From NCBI GenBank assembly GCA_045130275.1, contig JBGUPL010000081.1:62001-126000 (forward strand): DNA of 64,000 nucleotides. The letters are read 5' to 3'. The position numbers were made by a program, and so were the translations under genes. Within the stretch, counting starts at the first letter, position 1. The number at the start of each line of letters is the position of its first letter. The notes beneath the pieces were generated by a model. That model did not search any database. It was not told where the DNA came from and saw only the letters and a program-made list of their open reading frames with translations. Source of the DNA: F23-D06 sp045130275 (GTDB lineage: Bacteria; Bacteroidota; Bacteroidia; Bacteroidales; WCHB1-69). Of this stretch, positions 41,500-50,316 are shown in pieces.

Positions 41500-42534
41500 T
41501 TATCTTCTCAATAAAATCTGGTCTCCAGGGTGAATAACGGTATTCTCCTCCAACATATTGTATTTCAAAATATAACGAAGTTGCACGCCATACCGTTGTG
41601 AAATGTAACGGAGCGTTTCGCCTGCTTGGACAGTGTGGATGCGCATAGCGTTTGCACGACCCTTCGCCTCCACATACACGATCTCATTCTCCACAGGCTC
41701 GTCTTTAGGGCCTGCATCGTTGAACTTGCGCAAGTTGTCGGACATCACTAAAATGTCCTGCGCGATTTTCTCGTATGTGTCGCCTTTTTCCGCAATTACG
41801 AAGTAGGTGTTGTTGTTCTTGAATACCTTCCGGTAGGTGAAGGGGCTCTGGTCGGAAGGATATTCGCTGCCGAGGGCGGTGAAAACCTTCATCCCGTTCT
41901 TGTCCGTGTTGGATGGCTTGGGTGTGCTGGGCGATGTCCCTGCCGGTTTTGTGGTTTGTGTAATGACTTGATCGTTAGATGGTTTTGAGCTTCCTGAGCC
42001 GTATGTCTGCTGGTAAATCGTGTCCAGTGCAGCGATGTTGAACCGTTCGATGAGACTGATCAGCCTGTCCGCATACTGCGGGTTGGTGGCGTAGCCGTCC
42101 TGTTTCAACGTCCGCGCCCAAGCTTTGTAGTCCATGATGTCCAACTGGAAAAGATTGGCATATCGTTTGCGGTTGGTCAGGAAGAGGGAATGGTCGGTGT
42201 AAGACTCTTCGACAGAGGCATATTTTCGGAAACACTCCTGCAATTCGTCGTCGTCAATGAGGATGGTGTCACCCGTCCACTCGGTGTGGCACTTGATGCC
42301 GAAGTGGTTGTTTCCCTCCGTGGCCAGACGGCTCTTCCCGCAGGCGCTCTCGTAAATGCCCTGTGCAACTGTGATGCTAGCCGGAATCTTGTACTCGTGC
42401 ATCTTCTTCACCGCCACATCGGCATACTGCACGATATAATCGCGGATGTCCTGCTCGTTGTACTGTGCATACCCCGCAAGTCCAGACATCAGCCCAAATA
42501 AAACAAACAATATCTTTTTCGCAAAATTATCCAT
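41500..42534 (-). CDS. Glucosaminidase-LysM murein hydrolase (GH73-like)
   Basis: The 344-residue protein has a signal peptide (to GYAQ, residue 24), the glucosaminidase domain with SITVAQGIYESACGKSRLATEGNNHFGIKC (catalytic Glu62 in YES) and two LysM modules at the end (VIAEKGDTYEKIAQDIL and HTVQAGETLRYISQRYGVQ). It should cleave N-acetylglucosaminyl bonds in peptidoglycan. It is the intact member of a tandem pair with the gene at 40222 and lies 23 bases after ddl in a spacer made of GATAAT words, one of which forms its start codon region (ATGGATAATT). Confidence 0.92.
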   Translation of the reverse strand: MDNFAKKILFVLFGLMSGLAGYAQYNEQDIRDYIVQYADVAVKKMHEYKIPASITVAQGIYESACGKSRLATEGNNHFGIKCHTEWTGDTILIDDDELQECFRKYASVEESYTDHSLFLTNRKRYANLFQLDIMDYKAWARTLKQDGYATNPQYADRLISLIERFNIAALDTIYQQTYGSGSSKPSNDQVITQTTKPAGTSPSTPKPSNTDKNGMKVFTALGSEYPSDQSPFTYRKVFKNNNTYFVIAEKGDTYEKIAQDILVMSDNLRKFNDAGPKDEPVENEIVYVEAKGRANAMRIHTVQAGETLRYISQRYGVQLRYILKYNMLEENTVIHPGDQILLRR

Positions 42535-42575
42535 TAACCATTATCAATTATCGATTATCAATTATCCATTATGCC
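42529..42575. repeat. GATAAT word array spanning the ddl stop and next start
   Basis: On the minus strand ATGGATAATT occurs at the end of ddl and again as the first codons of the next gene; between them the spacer is GATAAT, CGATAATT, GATAATGG and TTA units. Stop TGA and start ATG are both parts of the array. Confidence 0.75.
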
Positions 42576-43550
42576 CAATCCTTCTTCGACCAGCTTAGTG
42601 TAGAATTGTTTAACATCCAAGCCTTGACTCTTCAGCTGCGCCGGGATAATGCTCAGGGCAGTCTGTCCGGGTATTGTGTTAACTTCCAGGAAATAAGGCG
42701 TTTTTGTGGCTTCATCAAGGATGAAATCCACCCGGACAATGCCTTTGCAGTCGAGCTGGCGGAAGACCGTCTCTGCATATTGGCGCACTAGCTCCTGCAT
42801 GTCGGGGGCGATATTGGCAGGAGTGATCAGTCTGTGCCCGACATCGGTGTATTTGGCGTCGTAGTCGTAGAACTCGTTGTTGGCGACGATCTCTGTGATG
42901 GCGACCATTTTCACGCCGCCGTAAGCGGTGGTGACGCCGCAAGCCAACTCGCGGCCGTGGATCATCTTCTCCACGATGAGCTGGTTGTCGTACTTCAAGG
43001 CCTCTGTGAACGCCGCTTCCAACTCCTCGCGGCCGTGCACCTTCGTCACGCCCACGCTGGAACCCGAGTTGCAGGACTTTACGAAGCAGGGGTAGCCGCA
43101 AACCTTCTCGATACGTTCCACATCCATGGGGTCGCCGGCGTAGTAGTGCAATGATGGTGCGATGGGCACTCCCAACTGTGCGACCGCCAAATTGCAATAG
43201 AACTTGTTGAATGTAAGCGCGGAGGGGAAAGCTCCACAGCCGGCATAGCGCTGCCCGACCATCTCGAAGTAACTCTGCAGCTTGCCGTTCTCGCCCGGCG
43301 TGCCGTGGATGGCAATGAACGCGAGATCGAAGGTGATCTTGCACCCGTCTATTGTCAGCGAAAAATCGTTCTTGTCAATCTGGAACACCCGTCCGTCAGC
43401 GGCCGTGTAGTGCCAGTCACTGCCTTTGAAATGAATCAAATAAGGCTCGAACAACGTCTTGTCCAACTGTTGGAAAATGTTGTCACCCGATCTCAACGAG
43501 ACCTCGTATTCGCCAGAATCACCGCCTGCTATTACTGCAATTTTATACAT
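42558..43550 (-). CDS. ddl: D-alanine--D-alanine ligase
   Basis: The 330-residue enzyme begins MYKIAVIAGGDSGEYEVSLRSG and shows the ATP-grasp pattern: AIHGTPGENGKLQSYFEMVG, CFVKSCNSGSSVGVTKV, QLIVEKMIHGRELACGV and the metal-binding end VRVDFILDEATKTPYFLEVNTIPGQT. It joins two D-alanines for the murein stem peptide. The ATG at 43550 is preferred to one seven codons upstream because it fits the conserved start. It heads a five-gene cell-wall operon and has a TATATTTG promoter at 43576-43583. Confidence 0.95.
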   Translation of the reverse strand: MYKIAVIAGGDSGEYEVSLRSGDNIFQQLDKTLFEPYLIHFKGSDWHYTAADGRVFQIDKNDFSLTIDGCKITFDLAFIAIHGTPGENGKLQSYFEMVGQRYAGCGAFPSALTFNKFYCNLAVAQLGVPIAPSLHYYAGDPMDVERIEKVCGYPCFVKSCNSGSSVGVTKVHGREELEAAFTEALKYDNQLIVEKMIHGRELACGVTTAYGGVKMVAITEIVANNEFYDYDAKYTDVGHRLITPANIAPDMQELVRQYAETVFRQLDCKGIVRVDFILDEATKTPYFLEVNTIPGQTALSIIPAQLKSQGLDVKQFYTKLVEEGLGIMDN

Positions 43551-43575
43551 ATTATACCATATTATATACAAATTG

Positions 43576-43583
43576 CAAATATA
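43576..43583 (-). promoter_or_regulatory. -7 promoter element for the ddl operon
   Basis: The minus strand reads TATATTTG followed by CAATTTG, 25 bases before the ddl ATG at 43550. Confidence 0.6.
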
Positions 43584-43642
43584 GCCTTATTTCGGGTGAA
43601 ATGCTGTGGGCGTAAAATTGTTTTTTAACAGCGGATTGTGTG

Positions 43643-45484
43643 TTATTCGGACAGACTTTGGGCGTTGTAGAACCGGAAATACTCCCCTCTTTTCGCCATC
43701 AACTCGTCGTGCGTGCCGCTCTCTTCAATACAACCGTTTTTAAGGAAAATAATTTTGTCAGCGAAACGTATCGTGCTGAGACGATGGGCGATGATGATGC
43801 CCGTGTGCTGTTTGATGTAAGGAAGCAGCGCCTCTTGGAAAAGGCGTTCGGATTCGTTGTCCAACGCGGAGGTGGCTTCATCGAGAATAAAGATCTGCGG
43901 GTTCTTCAGGAGGGCACGTGCGATGCTGATACGTTGCCGTTGCCCGCCGGAGAGCCGCATCCCGCGGTTGCCGATACGGGTGTGGTAACCGTTCTCCAGT
44001 TCCATGATGAAGTCATGCGCCTGCGCGATCTTTGCCGCGGCCTCCACCTGCTCCATGGTCGCATCCTCCATGCCGAGGGTAAGGTTGTTGTAAATTGTGT
44101 CATCGAAAAGGAAAACATCCTGATTTACAATGCCAAAAAGATTCCTCAAGTCAGATAGCGCATATTGGTTGTGAGGGATCCCGTCAATCGTGATTTCACC
44201 GAAACGGATGTCATAGAATCGACAAAGCAGATCCACGAGCGTGGACTTTCCGCTGCCTGACGGCCCCACGACCGCCAAGGTTTCACCCTTCTTCAACGAG
44301 AATGAAACGTGATGCAAAACATCGCAGTCTTCCACTTCAGCAATTTTTGTGTTGTAAGAAAAACTTACATCCCTGACTTCTATAACACTCTTGAAATCAG
44401 ATATATGCTTGGGGTTGTCAATATCTTTGATTTCTTCCTCGGCATCCATCACTTCGTAGATGCGTGTTGCGGCGCTCAAACCTTTCCGGACTTGGTAATA
44501 GGTGGATGCCAGCGATTTGGCGGGCGGGATCATTCGAGCGAACACGACAAAATAGAGCATGAATAAAGGACCCTTGGCTGAAAAACTCTCCGGAAACGCC
44601 ACAAGACCGATTAGGGAAATAGCCAATGCAGTGAATATGCATAGAAATTCTATCAATGGTGATCCTAATTCCTTGATTCTGAATATTTTCTTGTTCAAAC
44701 GATAGAATTGGAAATTTTCTTTCCGAAATTGTTCCGACACGTAATCCTGGGCGTTATAACCTTTGATGATACGCAACCCATCGACTGCCTCTTCGAAATA
44801 AGAGGTCATTCTGCCGATCAATCCTTGAGACTTTAAGGAATAATTCCGGATGTTTTTTCCGATAATCGATAGTACGGTGGCCATCAGTGGCAAGATGACC
44901 AGCGTTACCAGACTGAGTTTCACACTGATGGCAAAAAGGGTGATCAGGTATGCTATCATTAGAAATGGATCGCGACAAAGAGTTAATAATGAGGAAATTA
45001 TGGTCCATTCCACTTCCAGCACATCTGCGCCCATCCTGCTTACGATGTCCCCGGAACGTTGTTTGGAATAGAACGATAGTGGCAACCTGATCAGTTTGCG
45101 GTAAAAATCGTTGCGAATGTTGGAAAGGATGCCGGAACGGATATGGGACAGCCAATACATGCCTGCGTAGCGGCAGAGGTTGGAAAGCAGCGACAACAAG
45201 ACCATGGTCCCGGCAATGAAAACCAAAGCCGACCCCTGACCGTGCCGATCAATTATAACCCCCATCCCATAGTAGAAGGAATCAATGAGATATTGAGCTG
45301 AAAAAGCGAATGCTGGTTTTACTGTCACGGGTTCCACCTGCTGGAAAAGCACCTGGAGGAAAGGTACGAGCAATGTGAGCGTGAAAATAGAAAAAAAGGC
45401 ATACAGCAACTGCACGCAAAGAATGAGTGCTATTTGCAACTTGTAGTTTTTCAGATACTTAAGTATTCTACTAAGATAATTCAT
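43643..45484 (-). CDS. MsbA-like ABC exporter (fused permease and ATPase)
   Basis: The 613-residue protein has six transmembrane helices (about 15-325) and an ATPase domain with Walker A GPSGSGKST (about 412-420), signature LSGGQRQR and Walker B IFILDEATSALD. This is the MsbA/LmrA half-exporter layout. In Bacteroidota such proteins flip lipid A or other lipids, or export drugs; substrate is unknown. It has a TAACTTTG promoter at 45504-45511 and lies just upstream of ddl, which has its own promoter. Confidence 0.92.
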   Translation of the reverse strand: MNYLSRILKYLKNYKLQIALILCVQLLYAFFSIFTLTLLVPFLQVLFQQVEPVTVKPAFAFSAQYLIDSFYYGMGVIIDRHGQGSALVFIAGTMVLLSLLSNLCRYAGMYWLSHIRSGILSNIRNDFYRKLIRLPLSFYSKQRSGDIVSRMGADVLEVEWTIISSLLTLCRDPFLMIAYLITLFAISVKLSLVTLVILPLMATVLSIIGKNIRNYSLKSQGLIGRMTSYFEEAVDGLRIIKGYNAQDYVSEQFRKENFQFYRLNKKIFRIKELGSPLIEFLCIFTALAISLIGLVAFPESFSAKGPLFMLYFVVFARMIPPAKSLASTYYQVRKGLSAATRIYEVMDAEEEIKDIDNPKHISDFKSVIEVRDVSFSYNTKIAEVEDCDVLHHVSFSLKKGETLAVVGPSGSGKSTLVDLLCRFYDIRFGEITIDGIPHNQYALSDLRNLFGIVNQDVFLFDDTIYNNLTLGMEDATMEQVEAAAKIAQAHDFIMELENGYHTRIGNRGMRLSGGQRQRISIARALLKNPQIFILDEATSALDNESERLFQEALLPYIKQHTGIIIAHRLSTIRFADKIIFLKNGCIEESGTHDELMAKRGEYFRFYNAQSLSE

Positions 45485-45503
45485 GCCTAATCTAAATCAT
45501 CGG

Positions 45504-45511
45504 CAAAGTTA
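45504..45511 (-). promoter_or_regulatory. -7 promoter element for the ABC exporter
   Basis: The minus strand reads TAACTTTG followed by CCGATGATTTAG, 19 bases before the ATG. Confidence 0.6.
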
Positions 45512-45568
45512 CATTTTTTTGAGTATTCTAGGTGGATATCAGATGTGGGGGAGCCGACAAAATGTCCG

Positions 45569-46699
45569 TTAGACTTGCCCAAAGGGACAATCGAGCAATG
45601 CGTAGAACATTTTCGCGCCGGTTTCCACAATTTCGTCGGGGAAGTCGAAGTCGGGGTGGTGCAGGGGCGGTTGTGACGTGCCGGAGCCGAGGCCGAACAG
45701 CGCACCCGGATAGTGCTGTGTGAAGAGGCCGAAATCCTCGCCCCAGAAGAAGGGTATAGGTTTTTCTTGATAGGTAAGATTCAGATTGTCAGCGCATTCC
45801 TTGATGGCATTGACCGCCTTCTCCGCATTGTTGGAGGCGGCAAAGTACTCAATCCAGCGAATGTCACATTGCAGGTTTCCGGAGGCAGCTTCGGCTTTCG
45901 CCTTGCTTTCGATTTCGGAGATAATCTGCTGGAGATGAGCGTCTTCGCGAGTACGGATGGTGAAGCGGAGCACGCCGTCTCCGGCGGCCACCCCGTATGC
46001 CTGGCTGCCGACCCGGAACTCGATGAGCGTGGCCACGCAGAAGTCGTCGCGTTGCACATCCCGCTGGTTCAGCGAGAGCACGAAGTCGGTGAGCCGTTGC
46101 GCGGCAGGGAACGGCGACACTGCATTCCATGGTTCGGCGGCATGGGCGGTCTTGCCCGTCAGCACGATATCGCAGCTGATAACAGAACAGGTGAAACTGC
46201 CTGGCCGGCAGATGATTGTGCCAGCAGGTTCGGCGGGAATGTTGTGCAGGGCGTAAGCGCAATCGATGTTGTAAGATTGCAGGATCCCGCTGTCGAGAAT
46301 CTGTTTCGCGCCCTCGCCAGTCTCTTCGGCCCCTTGGAAGAGAAGGAGCACCTTTCCCGACGGCAGCGGTTTCTCGTGCAGCATCTCCGCCACGCGCAGC
46401 ATGATTGTGCTGTGTCCGTCGTGCCCGCACTTGTGTGAAACACCCTCGGTTTCAGACTTATACGGCAGATTAAGCGTTTCATTAACCCGCACCGCATCCA
46501 TGTCGGCACGAAGCAGCACGGTCTTCTCGCCGCCCCCGAAATCGAACTCCGCCAGCAGGTGGTTTCCTTTAGGGAAGGTAACGATTTGGGTCGGCTGGAA
46601 CTGCTCCAGTCGCTGACGGATGTATGCGGAAGTCTGAACTTCCTCGTAGGAAGCCTCAGCCATGCGATGTAATTGGTGACGTATCTCTTTGCAATCCAT
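45569..46699 (-). CDS. M20-family amidohydrolase
   Basis: The 376-residue protein shows M20D blocks: TVLLRADMDAVRV (about 64-76), VSHKCGHDGHSTIMLRVAEML with metal-binding C and H, LLFQGAEETGEGAKQIL and CAYALHNIPAEPAGTI. Such enzymes hydrolyse N-acyl amino acids, hippurate-like compounds or indole-acetyl amino acids in the cytoplasm. The ATG at 46699 is used because the promoter TACCTTTG lies at 46727-46734 and the earlier in-frame sequence is repeat words. There is no signal peptide. Substrate is unknown. Confidence 0.9.
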   Translation of the reverse strand: MDCKEIRHQLHRMAEASYEEVQTSAYIRQRLEQFQPTQIVTFPKGNHLLAEFDFGGGEKTVLLRADMDAVRVNETLNLPYKSETEGVSHKCGHDGHSTIMLRVAEMLHEKPLPSGKVLLLFQGAEETGEGAKQILDSGILQSYNIDCAYALHNIPAEPAGTIICRPGSFTCSVISCDIVLTGKTAHAAEPWNAVSPFPAAQRLTDFVLSLNQRDVQRDDFCVATLIEFRVGSQAYGVAAGDGVLRFTIRTREDAHLQQIISEIESKAKAEAASGNLQCDIRWIEYFAASNNAEKAVNAIKECADNLNLTYQEKPIPFFWGEDFGLFTQHYPGALFGLGSGTSQPPLHHPDFDFPDEIVETGAKMFYALLDCPFGQV

Positions 46700-46726
46700 A
46701 ATGTTACAATCTAAAATTGGAGGATG

Positions 46727-46734
46727 CAAAGGTA
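46727..46734 (-). promoter_or_regulatory. -7 promoter element for the M20 gene
   Basis: The minus strand reads TACCTTTG followed by CATCCTCC, 27 bases before the ATG at 46699. Confidence 0.6.
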
Positions 46735-46761
46735 TATTTTTTTGCAATTGGCTGTTGACCA

Positions 46762-47391
46762 TTAGCTTTTGGCTTTTTCCACCAACTTCCAAGTGCACCC
46801 TTTCTTTTTTTCGCTGAATTCACTCAGTCCCTTGCCTCTCACGCACTTCACGTCATAAATATTGTCGGGGGATTCCCCACCGTAGCTTTCTTTTTCAAAT
46901 TCCACCGTTTTCCCGAATAATTTATACAGCGATTTGATGCTGCCATATTGCTGATTCGTAAAACATTGAGCCCTTTTCCACCAGTCATATTCTGGCCCGG
47001 GAAGCACATCTTGTTGAAAATCAAAGCGTAATGAGTAAAGGAAACTGTACTTCTCTTTCTCGTAAGGGCTGCCAAACATATCAAAATAGAGTAGAATATC
47101 ATCTTCTCCGTTGGCGAGTTTAACCGAAGAGCACGAATGACAATGCGGGGTTGGATGGGCGTCATCCGTGAAAGGTTCATATAAACCAAAATTCACATAG
47201 ACATCTTCCACCACAAATGTTTTGGTTTCGTTGAATTCATTTTGAAAAACTATGGTATCTCCTGTTTCATACGGAAAATAATCGTTCCAGAAATCCTGGG
47301 GAACATTATAGCAGAACGGCACTCTGCGGCACTGACTGAAACAGAGGACCGCTATTCCCAAAAGCAATACTACATATAATTTCTTTTTCAT
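46762..47391 (-). CDS. Probable lipoprotein of unknown function
   Basis: This 209-residue protein has a hydrophobic start (MKKKLYVVLLLGIAVLC) ending FSQC, a likely lipoprotein cleavage site at residue 21. The mature part contains YFPYETGDTIVFQNEFNETKTFVV, a motif often seen in Bacteroidota lipoproteins that begin a beta-domain with GDTIVF, and several cysteines (HCHSC). It is not a recognised enzyme. Its TAA stop lies inside a word of the TTAGCTTTTGGC repeat family. There is a 122-base gap to the outer-membrane protein gene upstream, filled partly by CCGCGCAGATCC-type repeats. Confidence 0.65.
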   Translation of the reverse strand: MKKKLYVVLLLGIAVLCFSQCRRVPFCYNVPQDFWNDYFPYETGDTIVFQNEFNETKTFVVEDVYVNFGLYEPFTDDAHPTPHCHSCSSVKLANGEDDILLYFDMFGSPYEKEKYSFLYSLRFDFQQDVLPGPEYDWWKRAQCFTNQQYGSIKSLYKLFGKTVEFEKESYGGESPDNIYDVKCVRGKGLSEFSEKKKGCTWKLVEKAKS

Positions 47392-47513
47392 AACCGAATT
47401 TATTTCATCTAAAATGCATTATTCATCCGATGTGACATTGACTTTATCTTTGACATTGACTATTAGCCGTTGGAAAATCCGCGCAGATCCGCGCGATACG
47501 CGGAGATAAATCA

Positions 47514-49244
47514 TCAGAACTCGTACCCTACCCCCGCATTGACAAATCCTTTGATGCCGGCACCCGCTTCGAAACTGCCGAACCAATGTTTTGCGCCGGC
47601 CTTCACCCCGAAGGCGGTCAGCTGGAAGGCGGAACCGGCCGAGGTGTGATTAGGCAATTCCGCCGGCAAGAAACCCCACGCCGCCGGCACGAACTCCGGC
47701 AGTGTAGATAGATCGCCATAGTAACGGTTGCCTCGGTTGATGAGCACTCCCACGGCAACACCGGAATAGAGCGTCACGTGCGGACGGTTCAAGTAGGAGA
47801 ATCGTAACGAAGGCATAATCAAGAAATGGTGTTCCTTACAATCCCAATGAAAAGCATCAGGAGAAACAGCATTCCCGACATAGAGTTTTTCTTTCATGAA
47901 ACTGTAGCCAGTGGAAAGTCCCAACCAAAACCATTTGGCGGCGCGGTAGTGATAATCCAGCGAGACCACAGGCGTGAAGTGATAATCCGTAGAAGTGGTG
48001 CCAACCTGGTCCCCTCCATAATCGAGAGTGGTGTACTGGTGAGCCCACCGACCAAGAAAACCGAAATGGTCGCTCACCCCTAACCGAAACTCGTGACGAC
48101 TCAATGTTTTGTCATCGTTCCAGTGCGGCTGCGCCTGCTTGAGAGCCCGCATCTTGCTGAAACCATGGAGATAGGCGATTTGGAAATAGAGGTAGTGGTT
48201 TCGCTGAAACATGTACTGCTTTCCGTCATACTGGTGATGGCTAACATATCCTTGAGCAAAATCTGTTGTGGCAACATCCAATCCAACCAAAAAACGAAGG
48301 TAATTCCGACTGGGTAATTGAAAATATACCCCAACATCGGTCATTATATCAGCATAAAAAACATTTCTGTTGTAAACAAAGTTTTGATAACCTATTTGCT
48401 GAAAATCATCTGAATAATCACTGGATTCATTACTCCCTCTCGAGGCATCAAAACCATAGAGAAAAGTTCTCCAAGGCATCCGAATCTGAGTACCAACGTT
48501 TGCCGTTATCCATAATTTGTCAGCGAGAGGATAATGAAATTCAAACTTAAGAGGCATTGAAACACCGAAATAATCTTTAAGGCCTACCATGGATAATCCT
48601 TGAATTCCTAAATCCAGAGCAGCGGATATCCCGAAATAATCCGCAAAGTGATAGGAGAATTCCAATCCAACGCGTCCTCCCAATCGGGGCTGAGTGTAGC
48701 TTTTTTTACCCGTAGTTACGTCAATCAACTCTATAGGATGTACAATCTCCGCCTCCGCCGTATAACCGAAGTGAAATCCGTTGAAAGGGCTGTCGCGAAG
48801 AACCGACTCTGTCTTGATGTGAGGCGAGCCCGCGGGTTGCGTTGTTTCCGTTTGTGCGGGCGCGAGGGAGTTCAACCCTAAAAGCATGAGCCCCGCTAAT
48901 CCGTATTTTTTGATGCTGTCCATAGTAGAAACGTTTTGTTGTTCGTACTGTATGACGCGATTTTCCAAAAAGGTAACGGTCTGCGCCCACAATTTTTCCA
49001 ACGAATCGGACGGCGTCTGCCCGTCAGCACCGCTCAACTCGTAAAACAGCTGCTTGAATTCCTCGCTGTGGATGTAATCGGCGATGATAATGGTGTCCTG
49101 CACGCGCACCGTGTCGCGCACATAGACGGTGTCGCGCACCACGTGCCGTTTCACCACATACATGGTGTCTGTGCTTTGTGCAGATAGGCACCCTATAGTA
49201 CTGAATACTAAGATGATAAACGCAATAACTTTCTTCCCTTTCAT
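47514..49244 (-). CDS. Outer-membrane barrel protein coupled to the sigma-membrane fusion
   Basis: The 576-residue protein has a signal peptide (to CLSAQ, residue 23), then a periplasmic strand-rich tract (TMYVVKRHVVRDTVYV and RDTVRVQDTII, about 26-52), a helical linker (about 55-125) and a large outer-membrane barrel (about 150-576) with alternating aromatic strands ending NAGVGYEF, a C-terminal phenylalanine as expected for BamA clients. Its start overlaps the sigma gene stop (ATGA, 49244-49241), so the two are translationally coupled. The RDTV tract resembles the C-terminus of that sigma protein, suggesting contact across the periplasm; that is inference. Confidence 0.8.
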   Translation of the reverse strand: MKGKKVIAFIILVFSTIGCLSAQSTDTMYVVKRHVVRDTVYVRDTVRVQDTIIIADYIHSEEFKQLFYELSGADGQTPSDSLEKLWAQTVTFLENRVIQYEQQNVSTMDSIKKYGLAGLMLLGLNSLAPAQTETTQPAGSPHIKTESVLRDSPFNGFHFGYTAEAEIVHPIELIDVTTGKKSYTQPRLGGRVGLEFSYHFADYFGISAALDLGIQGLSMVGLKDYFGVSMPLKFEFHYPLADKLWITANVGTQIRMPWRTFLYGFDASRGSNESSDYSDDFQQIGYQNFVYNRNVFYADIMTDVGVYFQLPSRNYLRFLVGLDVATTDFAQGYVSHHQYDGKQYMFQRNHYLYFQIAYLHGFSKMRALKQAQPHWNDDKTLSRHEFRLGVSDHFGFLGRWAHQYTTLDYGGDQVGTTSTDYHFTPVVSLDYHYRAAKWFWLGLSTGYSFMKEKLYVGNAVSPDAFHWDCKEHHFLIMPSLRFSYLNRPHVTLYSGVAVGVLINRGNRYYGDLSTLPEFVPAAWGFLPAELPNHTSAGSAFQLTAFGVKAGAKHWFGSFEAGAGIKGFVNAGVGYEF

Positions 49245-50281
49245 GGCTTTTGCATTAAATAGACCGTGTCTTTCACTATTGCGGTGTCACGGACCACCAC
49301 CGTGTCGTTCACCACAATCTCTTTGGTGACGACGATGATTTGGGGTTTGGTTGCCGACTCTTGTTGTTTCACTGGCGCAGTCGCTTCGGATAGCTTGGTT
49401 GTCAAGCTGGGCTCTGCTTGCAAACTGTTCTCGGTGATAGTGTCGGTTGGAAGGCTTACTGGTGATTCAGCGGGTGAGACAGGCTCTTGCAACGGATTGT
49501 TATCCAGCGCAGTACGACAAACCTGCCAGAGGCAGACTCCGCCGACAATCCCCGCGATGGTCGCGGTGGCTAATGCCGCGCGGTGCGTTGCCACAAAGAC
49601 ACCCGGACTGGATGGTGCCTCCGCGGCTGCCTGCCGTATCTGCGTGGTAGTGAGCGGCTTCGCAGGCACGTAGGTCAGTTCGGAAAGCCCGTTCCGGAAC
49701 ATCTGGTCGGTGCGGGCGGCCTCGGAATGCTGTAATAAGAATAGTAGTATCATGACAAAAACTCCCTTTTTGCGTTTTTCTTTCTCTTGAGCCTTTTGGG
49801 TGAGCAGCTGCCGCAGCCGTTTGCGGGCGCGGTAGAGCGTCTCCTTGGAGCTGGCGATGGAGATGTTCAGCAGGTCGGCAATGTAGGCATGCGACTGGTT
49901 GTCAATGGCATAGAGGTTGAAGACGGTACGCTGCGGAACCGGCAGCTGTTGCACGGCTTCGAGCAGTTCCTCCTGCGTGAAGTCTGTTTCCCAAATGGAT
50001 GTCTCCTCGGGGGCGACATCGGGGGTCTCCTCCTCCACAATTGGCACGGTATCCATGCTTTGTCGCAGGTGCTGGATGGCGTGGTTCACGGTGATGCGCA
50101 TCAGCCAGGCCTCGAAGTTGCCGGTGGCGCGGTAGGTGTCTGCGCGCTCCATCGCTTTGAGGAACGCCTCGTGCGCCAGATCCTCCGCCAACGCCAAGTC
50201 ATTGACATAGCGGTGACAAGCGCCGATCATCCGTCCGATGTTGGCCGCATACATCCGTTCCCAAAATGCTACATTCTCCAT
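49241..50281 (-). CDS. ECF sigma factor fused to a transmembrane and periplasmic extension
   Basis: The 346-residue protein has sigma region 2 (about 5-75; YVNDLALAEDLAHEAFLKAMER, GNFEAWLMRITVNHAIQHLR) and region 4 (about 104-162; LPVPQRTVFNLYAIDNQSHAYIADLLN, SKETLYRARKRLRQLL). A typical ECF factor ends here, but this one continues: a short hydrophobic piece (about 173-184), QMFRNGLSEL, a transmembrane helix (about 235-254, ALATATIAGIVGGVCLWQV), a Pro/Ser/Thr linker, and NDTVVVRDTAIVKDTVYL at the end. The extra part resembles an anti-sigma membrane protein joined in frame. The ATG at 50281 is used because the TATTTTTG promoter at 50309-50316 overlaps an earlier in-frame ATG. Confidence 0.85.
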   Translation of the reverse strand: MENVAFWERMYAANIGRMIGACHRYVNDLALAEDLAHEAFLKAMERADTYRATGNFEAWLMRITVNHAIQHLRQSMDTVPIVEEETPDVAPEETSIWETDFTQEELLEAVQQLPVPQRTVFNLYAIDNQSHAYIADLLNISIASSKETLYRARKRLRQLLTQKAQEKEKRKKGVFVMILLFLLQHSEAARTDQMFRNGLSELTYVPAKPLTTTQIRQAAAEAPSSPGVFVATHRAALATATIAGIVGGVCLWQVCRTALDNNPLQEPVSPAESPVSLPTDTITENSLQAEPSLTTKLSEATAPVKQQESATKPQIIVVTKEIVVNDTVVVRDTAIVKDTVYLMQKP

Positions 50282-50308
50282 TTTTTCGCCTTGTTCATGA
50301 TGATGACG

Positions 50309-50316
50309 CAAAAATA
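50309..50316 (-). promoter_or_regulatory. -7 promoter element for the sigma-OMP operon
   Basis: The minus strand reads TATTTTTG followed by CGTCATC, 27 bases before the chosen ATG. It is of the housekeeping type, so basal expression need not depend on the encoded sigma factor. Confidence 0.6.
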
